Source: Kineosporia babensis (GTDB lineage Bacteria > Actinomycetota > Actinomycetes > Actinomycetales > Kineosporiaceae). From it: 64,000 nucleotides of DNA. A model generated the notes under the pieces. It was not told the DNA's origin. It searched no databases and worked only from the letters and a program-made list of their open reading frames with translations. Positions 1 through 8,174 of this stretch are shown piece by piece. Location of the stretch: assembly GCF_021129305.1 (NCBI RefSeq), contig NZ_JAJOMB010000028.1:1-64000 (forward strand), given 5' to 3'. The position numbers were made by a program, and so were the translations under genes. The stretch's first letter is position 1, and every line of letters begins with the position of its first letter.

Positions 1-1711
1 GGTCGCAGGTGGCTGCTGGTCGAAGGCAGTTGGGGTAGGTGCACGTCTGATATCGGGCGATGACCTGCCGGGCCAGGTCGCTACTGGGCCGATAGCGGTT
101 GGCCTGAGGCGAGGTGTGCTCGGGGTGCTGGGCCGGGGAAACAGGCAGGAGCACGACGCTCGTGGCCTGGGATGCGATACGCCGGGCCTGATCGGCTGAG
201 ATCGCTCCGTACCCTTGGAGGTATCCGAGGGTTTCGCTGCGCCCCTTGAGCGTCTGGTCGGTGAGCGTGACCACGGCAAGTGTCTGGCGGCCGCTGCGCT
301 GAGGCACCTTCGACAATTCCCAGAAGGCAGGGATGTGCCCCACTGGCACCGCGTTCAGCCCGAACCCGCTGAGGGAGCGTCGATCAGCCTCTTCCTGCGC
401 CTGGGCCGCACGCTCCAGGCGGTCGATCAGATCTCGCCTTGCGCAGGAGGAACATTCGGCCTCACCGCCGCCATCGGCCAGAGAGCCGCCAGTCTCGGTG
501 CCACGGGCCTCGGCGCCACCCGTCCTCGCGCCACCGGTCTCGGCGCCACGGACCTCGGCACCGCCAGTCTCAGCGCCGCTGGTCTCAATGCCGTCGGCCT
601 CCGTCCTGCCGGCCTCGGTGCCGCCAGTCTCGGCGTTGCTTCTGCTGGAGCCGGGCGGCCCGCTGGCGCCAGCCGGATGCCGGGGCGGCTCGCTGGCCGG
701 GGCGACGGAGGACACTGCGTCCGCTGAATCTGCCGAGTCGTCCTGAGCGAACTGGCGCGGGTCACGGGCCAGGGGGACGTCAATGCCCGCGGCCAAGGCG
801 CCGAAGACCGCGATCAGTGCATCGGCCCGGCGCTGGTGCTGGGTGCGGGAATCGGATCGGCCCTCTGCTCGGGCGGCGTCGCGGTCGGCATCGGCCAGCG
901 CGTCCAGCACCCCGTCGATGATCTGGACCTTGTCGGCAGGAAGGTTGGCCCCCAGGGCCGCCATGCCGTCGGGCAGGATTTCGGTCCAGACCCGGCGGGC
1001 GTCGTTGGCCTGCCGATGGCGCTCGTTGGTATCGGCCGGGCGCAGCCCTTCCAGTAACCGCCTGATCAGCTCTTTCAGTTGCGGGTAGGCCAGGGACGGA
1101 GCCCGCACCACGATCGCGGACTGCACGATCGCCCACTCCTCGCAGCCGGGCTTGAACCATTCCAGGCCGGGCGCCGGGTTGTGCATCCGCCGGGCGATCA
1201 GTTCGGCCCGTTCCCAGTCCAGACGACCAGACTTCACCAGCGCCATCACAGCCGGCAGGTTCTCGCTCAGGTGGCAGGCCGTGGCTACGACGTGATGCAT
1301 GCGCTGCGGATTACGGGTCAGCTCCGGGGCCAGGCGATGCACCACCATGGTCCGCGAACCGATCTGCTCAGCGCCGTCCTGGTCGTCACCTGCGTTGCCT
1401 TCGCCGGCGCCGTTCTCACTGTCGCCGCCCTCGTCTGGGTCTGGAGCACCCGGATCGGTGGAACGGCCGGGACGAGGGCGACCGCGGCGGGCCGGGGCGG
1501 TTCGGGAGACCATCAGGGCAATGGCTTCGGCCTGGCGAGAGGCGACCTGCCGCAGGATCAGCTCGGACTCCAGCACCGCCTTCAGGAGGTCGGGATCCGA
1601 GAGACTCTCCAGGTTGACAGGCACCGCTGGAGGACCGTCCGGAGAGCACGACCAGGCAGACAAGCTCTGGGACCGGAAGACGCCCTCACTCAACTGACTC
1701 AAGCCAAACAC
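1..1711 (-). CDS. DUF222 / HNH-endonuclease (13E12-type) protein, C-terminus cut by window edge
   Basis: The reading frame is open on the minus strand from a stop at 1931-1933 to base 1. The translation carries the DUF222 hallmarks: QRRADALIAVFGALA (about 835-790), a VVTLTDQTLKG stretch (about 285-245), GYGAISADQARRIA (about 220-170), and the run-up to an HNH domain (RYRPSSDLARQVIARYQTCTYPNC, split here by position 118-20), ending at a TCD triplet. The HNH catalytic part itself (DHxxP, HH) lies beyond the edge. These proteins are widespread multi-copy actinobacterial putative nucleases of unknown role. The start is uncertain: GTG at 1711 or TTG at 1702 both follow a G-rich run; no ATG is in frame. 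About residues 350-410 form a Gly/Glu/Thr repeat linker between the two DUF222 halves. Confidence 0.85.
   Translation of the reverse strand, partial: MFGLSQLSEGVFRSQSLSAWSCSPDGPPAVPVNLESLSDPDLLKAVLESELILRQVASRQAEAIALMVSRTAPARRGRPRPGRSTDPGAPDPDEGGDSENGAGEGNAGDDQDGAEQIGSRTMVVHRLAPELTRNPQRMHHVVATACHLSENLPAVMALVKSGRLDWERAELIARRMHNPAPGLEWFKPGCEEWAIVQSAIVVRAPSLAYPQLKELIRRLLEGLRPADTNERHRQANDARRVWTEILPDGMAALGANLPADKVQIIDGVLDALADADRDAARAEGRSDSRTQHQRRADALIAVFGALAAGIDVPLARDPRQFAQDDSADSADAVSSVAPASEPPRHPAGASGPPGSSRSNAETGGTEAGRTEADGIETSGAETGGAEVRGAETGGARTGGAEARGTETGGSLADGGGEAECSSCARRDLIDRLERAAQAQEEADRRSLSGFGLNAVPVGHIPAFWELSKVPQRSGRQTLAVVTLTDQTLKGRSETLGYLQGYGAISADQARRIASQATSVVLLPVSPAQHPEHTSPQANRYRPSSDLARQVIARYQTCTYPNCLRPAATCD
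484..650. repeat. Degenerate 15-bp repeats coding a Gly-Glu-Thr linker
   Basis: Copies of a unit like GAGACTGGCGGTGCC (minus strand) recur in 15-bp and 30-bp steps inside the DUF222/HNH gene. They encode pentapeptides of the form ETGGA/EVRGA and keep frame. This is likely a replication-slippage-prone disordered linker. Confidence 0.6.
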
Positions 1712-2540
1712 CCCCGTATGGCAATGCCTTTCGCAGTCCCCCGACTGCTGAAACCAGGATAGCTCGCACCACCGACAGTCTTGGCCAACTGCCGCGGTAC
1801 CGGCGAAGGGAGCAAACCGCCCGCTGGGAAAACCCTCGGTCGTCGCGAAACGAGGATGCCTCGAGACGCCGGTGCCACGAGACGCGGATTCCCCGGAAGA
1901 GGCTGCCGTGAGGGGCGGCCTGAGGAACGTTTACAGCTCTGGCCGATCCGGTGCGGCGAGCGCTGCTGGAGAGACGGGCTGCAATGCGAAAAGGCTGCAA
2001 AGCCGGCAGGTACGAACGGCCCGGCACGCACGAACGACAGCGCCGGAGGGTGAAGGTGGCGAGGGCCGAAGATGGCGATCGGACCGCCCGTACCGTGCGA
2101 GCCGTCCGGATCGGCACCGACGGGCAGGCCAGCGATGTGACGGTCGCTGCGACGAGCAAGCCAGACGCTCTCGAATGCGGCGACCACGAACCTTGACCGG
2201 TTCCACGCCAGGCCGCCCAGTCCAGCAGCGGATGAACAAAGAGCGCTGGGGCAACACCAAGTTCACCCGGTACCGGATCCGGCAGATGTCCGAAACACCG
2301 CAGCTAAGAAACATCGCAGCAAGTAGACAAACCGAAGAACTGGAACAGCGGCAGGGAAGCAATTCATCGGCTTCCGGCTGACACACCGGCAGAGCAGGGC
2401 GATCAGCAGGAGCACCAAGACGGCGAGTGCGACCTGGGCTACTGAGCGACCGCTTCGATGTTGCCTCTTCCGTGCTGATGCTGAACCTCTCCGCACCGCC
2501 CGAGGCTGTGATCGATGCTTCCGTGTGGTATTCCCTGAGG
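1712..2540. other. Gene-poor stretch, no supported gene
   Basis: About 830 bases between the HNH protein and the hydrolase. All six frames contain Arg/Ser/Ala-rich translations with no family resemblance and no good ribosome binding site. A small stem (CAGCGA, loop, TCGCTG) lies near 2132-2151. One minus-strand frame (about 2440-2300) contains a hydrophobic run but is not otherwise gene-like. It probably holds the upstream region of the DUF222 gene and perhaps degraded sequence. Confidence 0.5.
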
Positions 2541-3266
2541 GTGCCTTTCATCGATCTTGCCGGTCACGCCACGTACCACGAGGTCACCGGAACCGGTGCG
2601 CCCCTCGTCCTTCTGCATGGCGGCTTCTGCTCGATGGAGGTCATGCGCGAGATCGGCGACGCCCTGACCGACCGCTTCGAGGTGCACGCCTGTGAACGAC
2701 CGGGTCACGGGCGCACGGCCAGTGACGGCGCACCGTTCGCGTACGACGCGATGGTCCAGCACACGCTGACTTATCAGGACGCGCTGAACCTCCCGAAGGC
2801 ACACCTGGTGGGCTTCAGCGACGGCGCGATCACCGGGCTTCTGCTGGCCCGCGACCATGCCGATCGGGTCGCCTCGCTGGTCTCGATCAGCGGCAATCTC
2901 GATCCTTCCGGGTTCGTCACCGGCGACGAGGTCTCGGAACCGACAAGCGCAGAACAACATCAACTGCTTGAGGACGAGTACGCGCGGCTTGCGCCGGAGG
3001 GCTCGGCTCCCGCCCAGGACGTGGTGGAGCAACTGGTTGAACTATGGAAGCAGGAGCCGCATATCGGCGCCGAATCACTGAGAACCGTTGCCGCACCGAC
3101 GCTGGTGATGGCCGGTGATCGTGATTCGATCGCGTTGGAGCACACCGCACTGATTGCGCGCAGCATTCCCGGCGCCCAGTTGTGCATCGTGCCCGGCGCC
3201 GGCCATCTGCTGATCCGCCAGCGCCCCGGTTTGATCGCCCGGATCGTCGGGGAGTTCCTCGTCTAG
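2541..3266 (+). CDS. Alpha/beta hydrolase
   Basis: A cytoplasmic serine hydrolase of the alpha/beta-hydrolase fold, about 241 residues. Seen: the oxyanion region VLLHGGF near residue 25, nucleophile elbow GFSDGAITG (Ser near residue 93), an acid in MAGDRDSI and the catalytic His in GAGHLLI near the end, in the right order and spacing. Similarity to the family begins at VPFIDLAGHATYHEVTG, so the GTG at 2541 is used here; the frame is open upstream to a GTG at 2427, and GTG 2523 or ATG 2478 are possible alternatives, none with a strong ribosome binding site. The substrate is not predictable. It stands alone, followed by about 210 bases without a gene. Confidence 0.8.
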   Translation: MPFIDLAGHATYHEVTGTGAPLVLLHGGFCSMEVMREIGDALTDRFEVHACERPGHGRTASDGAPFAYDAMVQHTLTYQDALNLPKAHLVGFSDGAITGLLLARDHADRVASLVSISGNLDPSGFVTGDEVSEPTSAEQHQLLEDEYARLAPEGSAPAQDVVEQLVELWKQEPHIGAESLRTVAAPTLVMAGDRDSIALEHTALIARSIPGAQLCIVPGAGHLLIRQRPGLIARIVGEFLV

Positions 3267-3477
3267 ACCGGTATTCGGCCCAAGGTTTCGCTGTGTGCTC
3301 CGCTTGTCGTCTCATGAGTGAAGCCTGCCAGAGGCCACCGACAATCTTGCGAAAATGGCCATGAGCAGGGGCGATCCGCTCTTCGACCAAACCGTCGACC
3401 AACTTTCGTGAGATGCCGGCGGCACTGGCGCACACCGTCCATACTTTGTGCCGTGGCCCTTGGTTGCCCAGAGACTG

Positions 3478-4179
3478 CTAGCGCCCGGCCTGGTCGGCGA
3501 TCTCGTGCCACAGGTCGCGGATCGACGGGCTCGTGTCGGGCAGGCCGGCTGCTTCGGCCATCAGGAGCAGCGCGGTCGAGGCCAGATGCTTCGCCATGGC
3601 CGAGGCGGCGCGATCGGGGGCAACCGCGTGGATGGCCTCGACTATTGGCCGGTGCTCGGAGCAGATCGCCGCATGCGTCCGGTCCGTAGGTTCGCCCAGA
3701 AGACTGGTGGTCTCCCGCAGGCCGGCCACGATCCGGGCCGCCCGCCGATTGCCGCCGCCAAGCAGGATCAGCTCGTGCAACTGCCGGTCCTGCGCCCAGA
3801 ACTCCTCGTCGGTCGAGGCCTGCTCCATGGCGTTCATACAGGTCATCAGCGCTTCACCGGATTCCGCGGAAGCAGCGCAACGGCGGGCGGCGGGCACTTC
3901 CAGGGCCAGCCGGACAGCGAAGATCTCGGCCAGATCGCGAGGCTGCGGCAGGAGTACCCGAAAGCCCCGATTGCGGTTGATCTCGACCAGACCGGCCTCG
4001 GCCAGTCGCAGCATCGCCTCGCGCACCGGGCTTCGGGAGAAGCCCAAGGCCTCCGACAACTGGTAGACCGAGTAGACCTCGCCCGGCACGTACCTGCGCT
4101 TACGGATTCCGTCCCGTACCTCCGCGACAACTTGGTCGGCCAGCGATGCCATGAGTAACATGTTACTCATGGCCAGCAT
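3478..4179 (-). CDS. GntR-family regulator, FadR/FCD subfamily
   Basis: A DNA-binding repressor/activator of about 233 residues. The N-terminal winged helix-turn-helix (about residues 12-75) has the GntR signature LSEALGFSRSPVREAMLRL, and the FCD ligand domain carries the metal-ligand pattern (DRQLHELIL, then EHRPIVEAI and AKHLAST). FCD proteins usually sense small carboxylates. The gene is divergent from the lactate-dehydrogenase-like gene, with which its 5' end overlaps. ATG 4179 is chosen because GGAGG lies 4 bases upstream; ATGs at 4170, 4161 and 4152 are alternatives. All lie on or beside the 20-bp palindrome, which is the obvious autoregulatory operator. Likely effector (inferred): a 2-hydroxy acid such as lactate or glycolate. 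Confidence 0.88.
   Translation of the reverse strand: MLAMSNMLLMASLADQVVAEVRDGIRKRRYVPGEVYSVYQLSEALGFSRSPVREAMLRLAEAGLVEINRNRGFRVLLPQPRDLAEIFAVRLALEVPAARRCAASAESGEALMTCMNAMEQASTDEEFWAQDRQLHELILLGGGNRRAARIVAGLRETTSLLGEPTDRTHAAICSEHRPIVEAIHAVAPDRAASAMAKHLASTALLLMAEAAGLPDTSPSIRDLWHEIADQAGR
4151..4170. promoter_or_regulatory. Perfect 20-bp palindrome, predicted GntR/FCD operator over both start codons
   Basis: ATGAGTAACATGTTACTCAT reads identically on both strands. It has the GT...AC core expected of FadR-type operators (GTAACATGTTAC). On each strand it reads Met-Ser-Asn-Met-Leu-Leu-Met, so the plus-strand oxidoreductase and minus-strand regulator share the same N-terminal peptide if the outer ATGs are used. 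Confidence 0.75.
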
Positions 4180-7072
4180 CGCCCCTCCACCCGCCAGCCG
4201 CACCGGCCTTGAAACCGGCCTCCAAACCGGCGCAGAAACGTCCTCAAAGGAAGTTTCGGCCGCACTGCGTCAGGCCGGTCTCGAAGTTCGCGACGACGCG
4301 GGCACCAAGGCGATGTACGCCACCGACGCCTCGTTGTACCGGATCCCGCCACTGGCCGTGGTGCGTCCCCGTCATGTGGACGAGGTCGCCGCCACCCTCG
4401 ACATCGCCCGGTCGCTGGGCGTTCCGCTGACCTCACGCGGGGGCGGCACGTCGATCGCCGGTAACTCGATCGGCCGCGGCATAGTGCTCGACTTCAGCCG
4501 GCACCTGAACCGGGTGCTCGATGTCGACCCGGTCGCCCGCACCGCCCGGGTCGAGCCCGGCACCGTGCACGCCGTGCTGCAGAAAGCTGTGCTGCCGCAC
4601 GGCATCCGCTTCGGCCCGGACCCCTCCAGTCACCCGCGCTGCACCATCGGCGGGATGATCGGCAACAACGCCTGCGGCAACCGGGCCCTGGGCTACGGCC
4701 GTACTTCCGACAACGTGCTGGCCATGACCCACCTGCTGGCCTCGGGCGAGACCCTGCGCACCGGTTACGGCAACGAAGGCACTGCCTTCGCCGACGGCCC
4801 GGCGACGCTGCTCGACGGTCTGCGGGCGGCAGCCGGCCGGCACCTGAAGGCCGCGCGTACCGAGTTCGACCTGTTCGGCCGTCAGCTCTCCGGTTACGCC
4901 GTCCAGCACCTGCTGCCCGAGCGTTTCGACGTCGGGCAGGCGCTGATCGGCTCGGAAGGCACGCTCGGCATCCTGACCGAAGCCACGGTGCGGCTGGTGA
5001 AGGATCCGGATCACCGGGTGGTCGTGGCCATCGGCTTCACTGACATCGTGGCGGCCGGTGAAGCAGCGCCCACCGTGGTCACTTTCGGGCCGACGGCCTG
5101 CGAGGGCATGGACGAACGGCTGGTGAACGTGTTGCGCGCCCGGCGCGGCGACAGCGCGATCCCGCCGATGCCCAAGGGCGGCGCCTGGCTGTTCGTCGAG
5201 ATCGCGGGCGATGACCAGGCCGAGGTGCTGGACCGGGCCCAGGCGCTGGCCAATGCCGGGCTGGGCCTGGAATCTCTGGTCGTGCAGGACAAGGCCACTC
5301 AGGCCCGGCTCTGGCGGATTCGGGAGGACGGCGCGGGTCTGGCCGGCCGGGCGCCCTCGGGCAAGCCTGCCTGGCCCGGGCTGGAGGATGCTGCCGTACC
5401 GCCTGAGAAGCTCGGCGCCTACCTGGCCCGGTTCGACGATCTGGTGTCCGAGTACGGCATGACCTCAGCGCCGTACGGACATTTCGGCGACGGCTGCATG
5501 CACGTGCGCCTGGACTACCCGCTGGACCGGCCCGACGGCCTGGTTGTGCTGCGTGAATTCCTCACTGCGGCAGCCGGTCTGGTTTCCGAGTTCGGAGGGT
5601 CGATCTCCGGTGAGCACGGTGACGGCCGGGCCCGGGGTGAACTGCTCTCACTGATGTACTCCCCCGACGCGATCAAGCTGTTCGGCGCGGTGAAGCAGGC
5701 CTTCGACCCCTCGAATCTCCTCAACCCCGGCGTTCTGGTCGATCCGGACCCGTTCGACGCCGATGTGCGGGCGGCCGGGGTCAGCTACCGCAAGGATCTG
5801 GCCTTCATCTACGAGCACGACAACGGCGACCTGTCGCAGGCTCTGCACCGCTGCACCGGCGTGGGCAAGTGCCGCGCCGACAACTCCGCCGCCGGTGGCG
5901 TGATGTGCCCGTCCTACCTGGCCACCCGTGAGGAGAAGGACTCCACCCGCGGCCGGGCCCGGGTGCTGCAGGACGTGGTGCGCGGCGACCTGGACTGGAA
6001 GCACCCGTCCGTCGCCGACTCGCTCGACCTGTGTCTGTCCTGCAAGGGCTGCGCCTCCGACTGCCCCACCGGCATCGACATGGCCACCTACAAGTCAGAA
6101 GCCCTGCACCAGAAATACAAAGGACGCTTGCGGCCCCGATCGCACTACACGCTGGGTTGGTTGCCGCGCTGGGCGCGTCTGGCCGGGCGCACCCCTCGAC
6201 TGGCCAACCTGGGCATGACCCTGCCCGGCCTGAAGAAGCTGGCGCTGTTCGGCGCGGGCGTCGATTCCCGTCGCTCGGTACCAGAATTCGCCCGCACACC
6301 GTTCCGTCGTTGGTGGTCCCGTCAGAAATTTGAGACGGCCGATCAGAAACTTGGGACGGGGGGCACGCCAGTGATGCTGTTCGTGGACTCGTTCTCGGAT
6401 GCGTTCTCGCCTGCTGTGGCCGAGGCCACCGTGCAAGTGCTGCGAGAGGCCGGCTACGAGCCGCGCCTGCCCTCAGCCGGAACCTGCTGCGGCCTGACCT
6501 GGATCACCACCGGCCAGCTCGACGCCGCCCGCAAGATCCTGGGCTCCACGGTCACCGAGCTCGCGGCCGCGGCCCGGGCCGGCATCCCGATCGTGGGCAT
6601 CGAGCCCTCGTGCACGGCCGTGCTGCGCACCGACGCCGTGGAACTGCTGGGCACCGACGACGCCCGGCTGGTGGCCCGCAGCACCAAGACCCTGGCCGAG
6701 CTGCTCACCGAGACCGAGGGCTGGAACCCGCCCGACCTGAGCGGCACCACGATCGTGGCCCAGCCGCACTGCCACCACCACGCCGTGCTGGGCTGGAACA
6801 CCGACAAGGCCCTGCTCGCCCGCACCGGCGCCGACGTTCAGACCTTGGCCGGTTGCTGCGGTCTGGCCGGCAACTTCGGCGTGGAGATCGGTCACTACGA
6901 GGTGTCCCTGGCCGTCGCCGACCAGCACCTCATGCCCGCGCTGAAGGCCAAGCCCGACGCGGTGATCCTGGCTGACGGGTTCTCCTGCCGCACCCAGGTC
7001 TCCGACCTGGCCGACCGGCCTTCGGTGCACCTGGCCGAGCTGCTGACACGTCGTGGACCGGGCCAGTCATAA
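4151..7072 (+). CDS. FAD-linked oxidase + Fe-S protein (D-lactate dehydrogenase / GlcDF-like fusion)
   Basis: A 973-residue respiratory-type 2-hydroxyacid dehydrogenase expected at the inner face of the membrane. Domain order: PCMH-type FAD-binding domain (about 40-260; SRGGGTSIAGNSIG, IGGMIGNNACGNRAL), FAD-oxidase C-terminal domain (about 270-540; GEHGDGRARGE), ferredoxin-like dicluster region (CTGVGKC near 566 with MCPS after it, CLSCKGCASDCPTG near 627), and two CCG modules (TCCGLTW near 778, GCCGLAGNFG near 901) as in GlpC/HdrD-type subunits. The fusion equals GlcD plus GlcF in one chain, the arrangement of actinobacterial D-lactate dehydrogenases. No Shine-Dalgarno precedes ATG 4151, 4160 or 4169, so a leaderless or weakly initiated message is likely. 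A rare TTA codon falls in the palindrome. Divergent to, and presumably controlled by, the GntR/FCD gene. D-lactate versus glycolate is not decided. Confidence 0.88.
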   Translation: MSNMLLMASIAPPPASRTGLETGLQTGAETSSKEVSAALRQAGLEVRDDAGTKAMYATDASLYRIPPLAVVRPRHVDEVAATLDIARSLGVPLTSRGGGTSIAGNSIGRGIVLDFSRHLNRVLDVDPVARTARVEPGTVHAVLQKAVLPHGIRFGPDPSSHPRCTIGGMIGNNACGNRALGYGRTSDNVLAMTHLLASGETLRTGYGNEGTAFADGPATLLDGLRAAAGRHLKAARTEFDLFGRQLSGYAVQHLLPERFDVGQALIGSEGTLGILTEATVRLVKDPDHRVVVAIGFTDIVAAGEAAPTVVTFGPTACEGMDERLVNVLRARRGDSAIPPMPKGGAWLFVEIAGDDQAEVLDRAQALANAGLGLESLVVQDKATQARLWRIREDGAGLAGRAPSGKPAWPGLEDAAVPPEKLGAYLARFDDLVSEYGMTSAPYGHFGDGCMHVRLDYPLDRPDGLVVLREFLTAAAGLVSEFGGSISGEHGDGRARGELLSLMYSPDAIKLFGAVKQAFDPSNLLNPGVLVDPDPFDADVRAAGVSYRKDLAFIYEHDNGDLSQALHRCTGVGKCRADNSAAGGVMCPSYLATREEKDSTRGRARVLQDVVRGDLDWKHPSVADSLDLCLSCKGCASDCPTGIDMATYKSEALHQKYKGRLRPRSHYTLGWLPRWARLAGRTPRLANLGMTLPGLKKLALFGAGVDSRRSVPEFARTPFRRWWSRQKFETADQKLGTGGTPVMLFVDSFSDAFSPAVAEATVQVLREAGYEPRLPSAGTCCGLTWITTGQLDAARKILGSTVTELAAAARAGIPIVGIEPSCTAVLRTDAVELLGTDDARLVARSTKTLAELLTETEGWNPPDLSGTTIVAQPHCHHHAVLGWNTDKALLARTGADVQTLAGCCGLAGNFGVEIGHYEVSLAVADQHLMPALKAKPDAVILADGFSCRTQVSDLADRPSVHLAELLTRRGPGQS

Positions 7073-7125
7073 GTCCTGGCCAGTATTAGATCGGGCCAGT
7101 CATAGATCGGGCCAGTTGTAGTCCT
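7060..7125. repeat. Four degenerate 15-18-bp repeats spanning two convergent stop codons
   Basis: GGGCCAGTCATAAGTCCT, GGCCAGTATTAGATC, GGGCCAGTCATAGATC and GGGCCAGTTGTAGTCCT follow head to tail. The first copy supplies the TAA of the oxidoreductase; the third supplies the TGA of the minus-strand gene. Confidence 0.7.
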
Positions 7126-7459
7126 CCGGGTAGGCCGACCAGCCTCGGAAGAACCAGTCGGCCAGGTCCTGCAGCCGTTCCAGGCAGTCGGTGTAGTACG
7201 ACTCGGGCTCCGGACGGGGGAAGTTGGGGTGCGCCGTCCAGTTGGCCACGTCGTGCGAGAGTTCGTAGAAGCCCTCGGCCAGCCAGCGCGGCAGTTCCTC
7301 GGCGCCCACCGATTCGGCGCACACCTCGCGCAGGGCCTGCTCCAGCCGGGTGAAGGCTGCGCGGTTCCAGGACAGGTCGGTGCGCATCGCCAGCAGGAAG
7401 CTCTCGTCCTCGGCGTCGAACTCGCTGCGCAGCACCGCCAGCACGTCGTCGGTCATCAC
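7100..7459 (-). CDS. Conserved hypothetical protein, 119 residues
   Basis: A small acidic, soluble protein with no signal peptide or membrane segment and a Trp/Tyr-rich C-terminal half (HDVANWTAHPNFPRP, RLQDLADWFFRG). I recognise the style of small actinobacterial proteins of unknown function but no characterised family. Start: GTG 7459 directly followed by ATG 7456, both without a clear ribosome binding site. It is convergent with the lactate-dehydrogenase-like gene, 27 bases from its stop, and divergent from the next hypothetical gene. Confidence 0.7.
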   Translation of the reverse strand: MMTDDVLAVLRSEFDAEDESFLLAMRTDLSWNRAAFTRLEQALREVCAESVGAEELPRWLAEGFYELSHDVANWTAHPNFPRPEPESYYTDCLERLQDLADWFFRGWSAYPEDYNWPDL

Positions 7460-7603
7460 CGGTAACGGTAATGGATCGGCCTGCTCGACGGCGTGGCGGG
7501 CAGCATTGGCGTACTGGAGCAGAACCGCCGCTCAAGGCCGGCCAAGGCTTTGCCGATGGGTCTGGGGAAGAGCGCCACCGCCACCTGGAACGGGGAGTCC
7601 AGA

Positions 7604-8158
7604 ATGCGTATCGAACCCGCTTTCGCCGCCAGCAAGGCCACTCTGAACCTGCCCAGCAACCAGGCTGATGAAGCCGCGCAGGACTCCGACTCGGGCGTGG
7701 AGAAGCTGTCCAACGGCTCGATCGTGGTGCAGGCACCGGTGCTGAACACCACTGCAACGCTCAACTCGATCGCCGGCGACCAGGCTCTCTCGGCCGCCTT
7801 CCTGAACATTGCCGACGAACCGGCCGAAGCGACTTCCGCGGCCGAGGAACTGGCCCCGCGCGCGCTTTCCGGCGAGCGGGGGGACCCGCTGGTCGAGCAC
7901 CTCACCGAGGCTCAGCGGGGCGCCTTCGACGCGCTGTACAGCGTCGAGATCGCCGAGAGCGGCGAGATCCTGTCTCCGGTCGAGATGCAGGTGAACGAGT
8001 ACATGGCCGTCACCTCCGCCGCCGGGCAGCTGGCCTCTGACCAGGCCAACGACCTGATCGAGCCGGCCGATGTCACGCTCGAGGACATCGACAACCTGGT
8101 TCAGAACTTCCAGGCCCGGATCGAGCAGGACCTGCCGCTGTTCGAGGAAGCTGTCTAG
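7604..8158 (+). CDS. Hypothetical protein, 184 residues
   Basis: Not recognised. A strongly acidic, Ala-rich soluble protein without signal peptide or membrane segment. The N-terminal third is low-complexity (SNQADEAAQDSDSGVEKL); the rest is predicted helical, with heptad-like Leu spacing near LEDIDNLVQNFQARIEQ at the C-terminus. ATG 7604 is preferred over in-frame starts at 7493 and 7556 because GGGGAG lies 6 bases upstream. It ends 16 bases before the convergent GH18-like gene. Confidence 0.65.
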   Translation: MRIEPAFAASKATLNLPSNQADEAAQDSDSGVEKLSNGSIVVQAPVLNTTATLNSIAGDQALSAAFLNIADEPAEATSAAEELAPRALSGERGDPLVEHLTEAQRGAFDALYSVEIAESGEILSPVEMQVNEYMAVTSAAGQLASDQANDLIEPADVTLEDIDNLVQNFQARIEQDLPLFEEAV

Positions 8159-8174
8159 TCCTGCTGTACCCCAC

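Noticed and set aside
2263-2496. Minus-strand frame with a hydrophobic run (SVAQVALAVLVLLLIALLC)
   Set aside because: No ribosome binding site, Arg/Ser-rich ends, overlap with the upstream part of the hydrolase frame, and no neighbour to support a small membrane protein.
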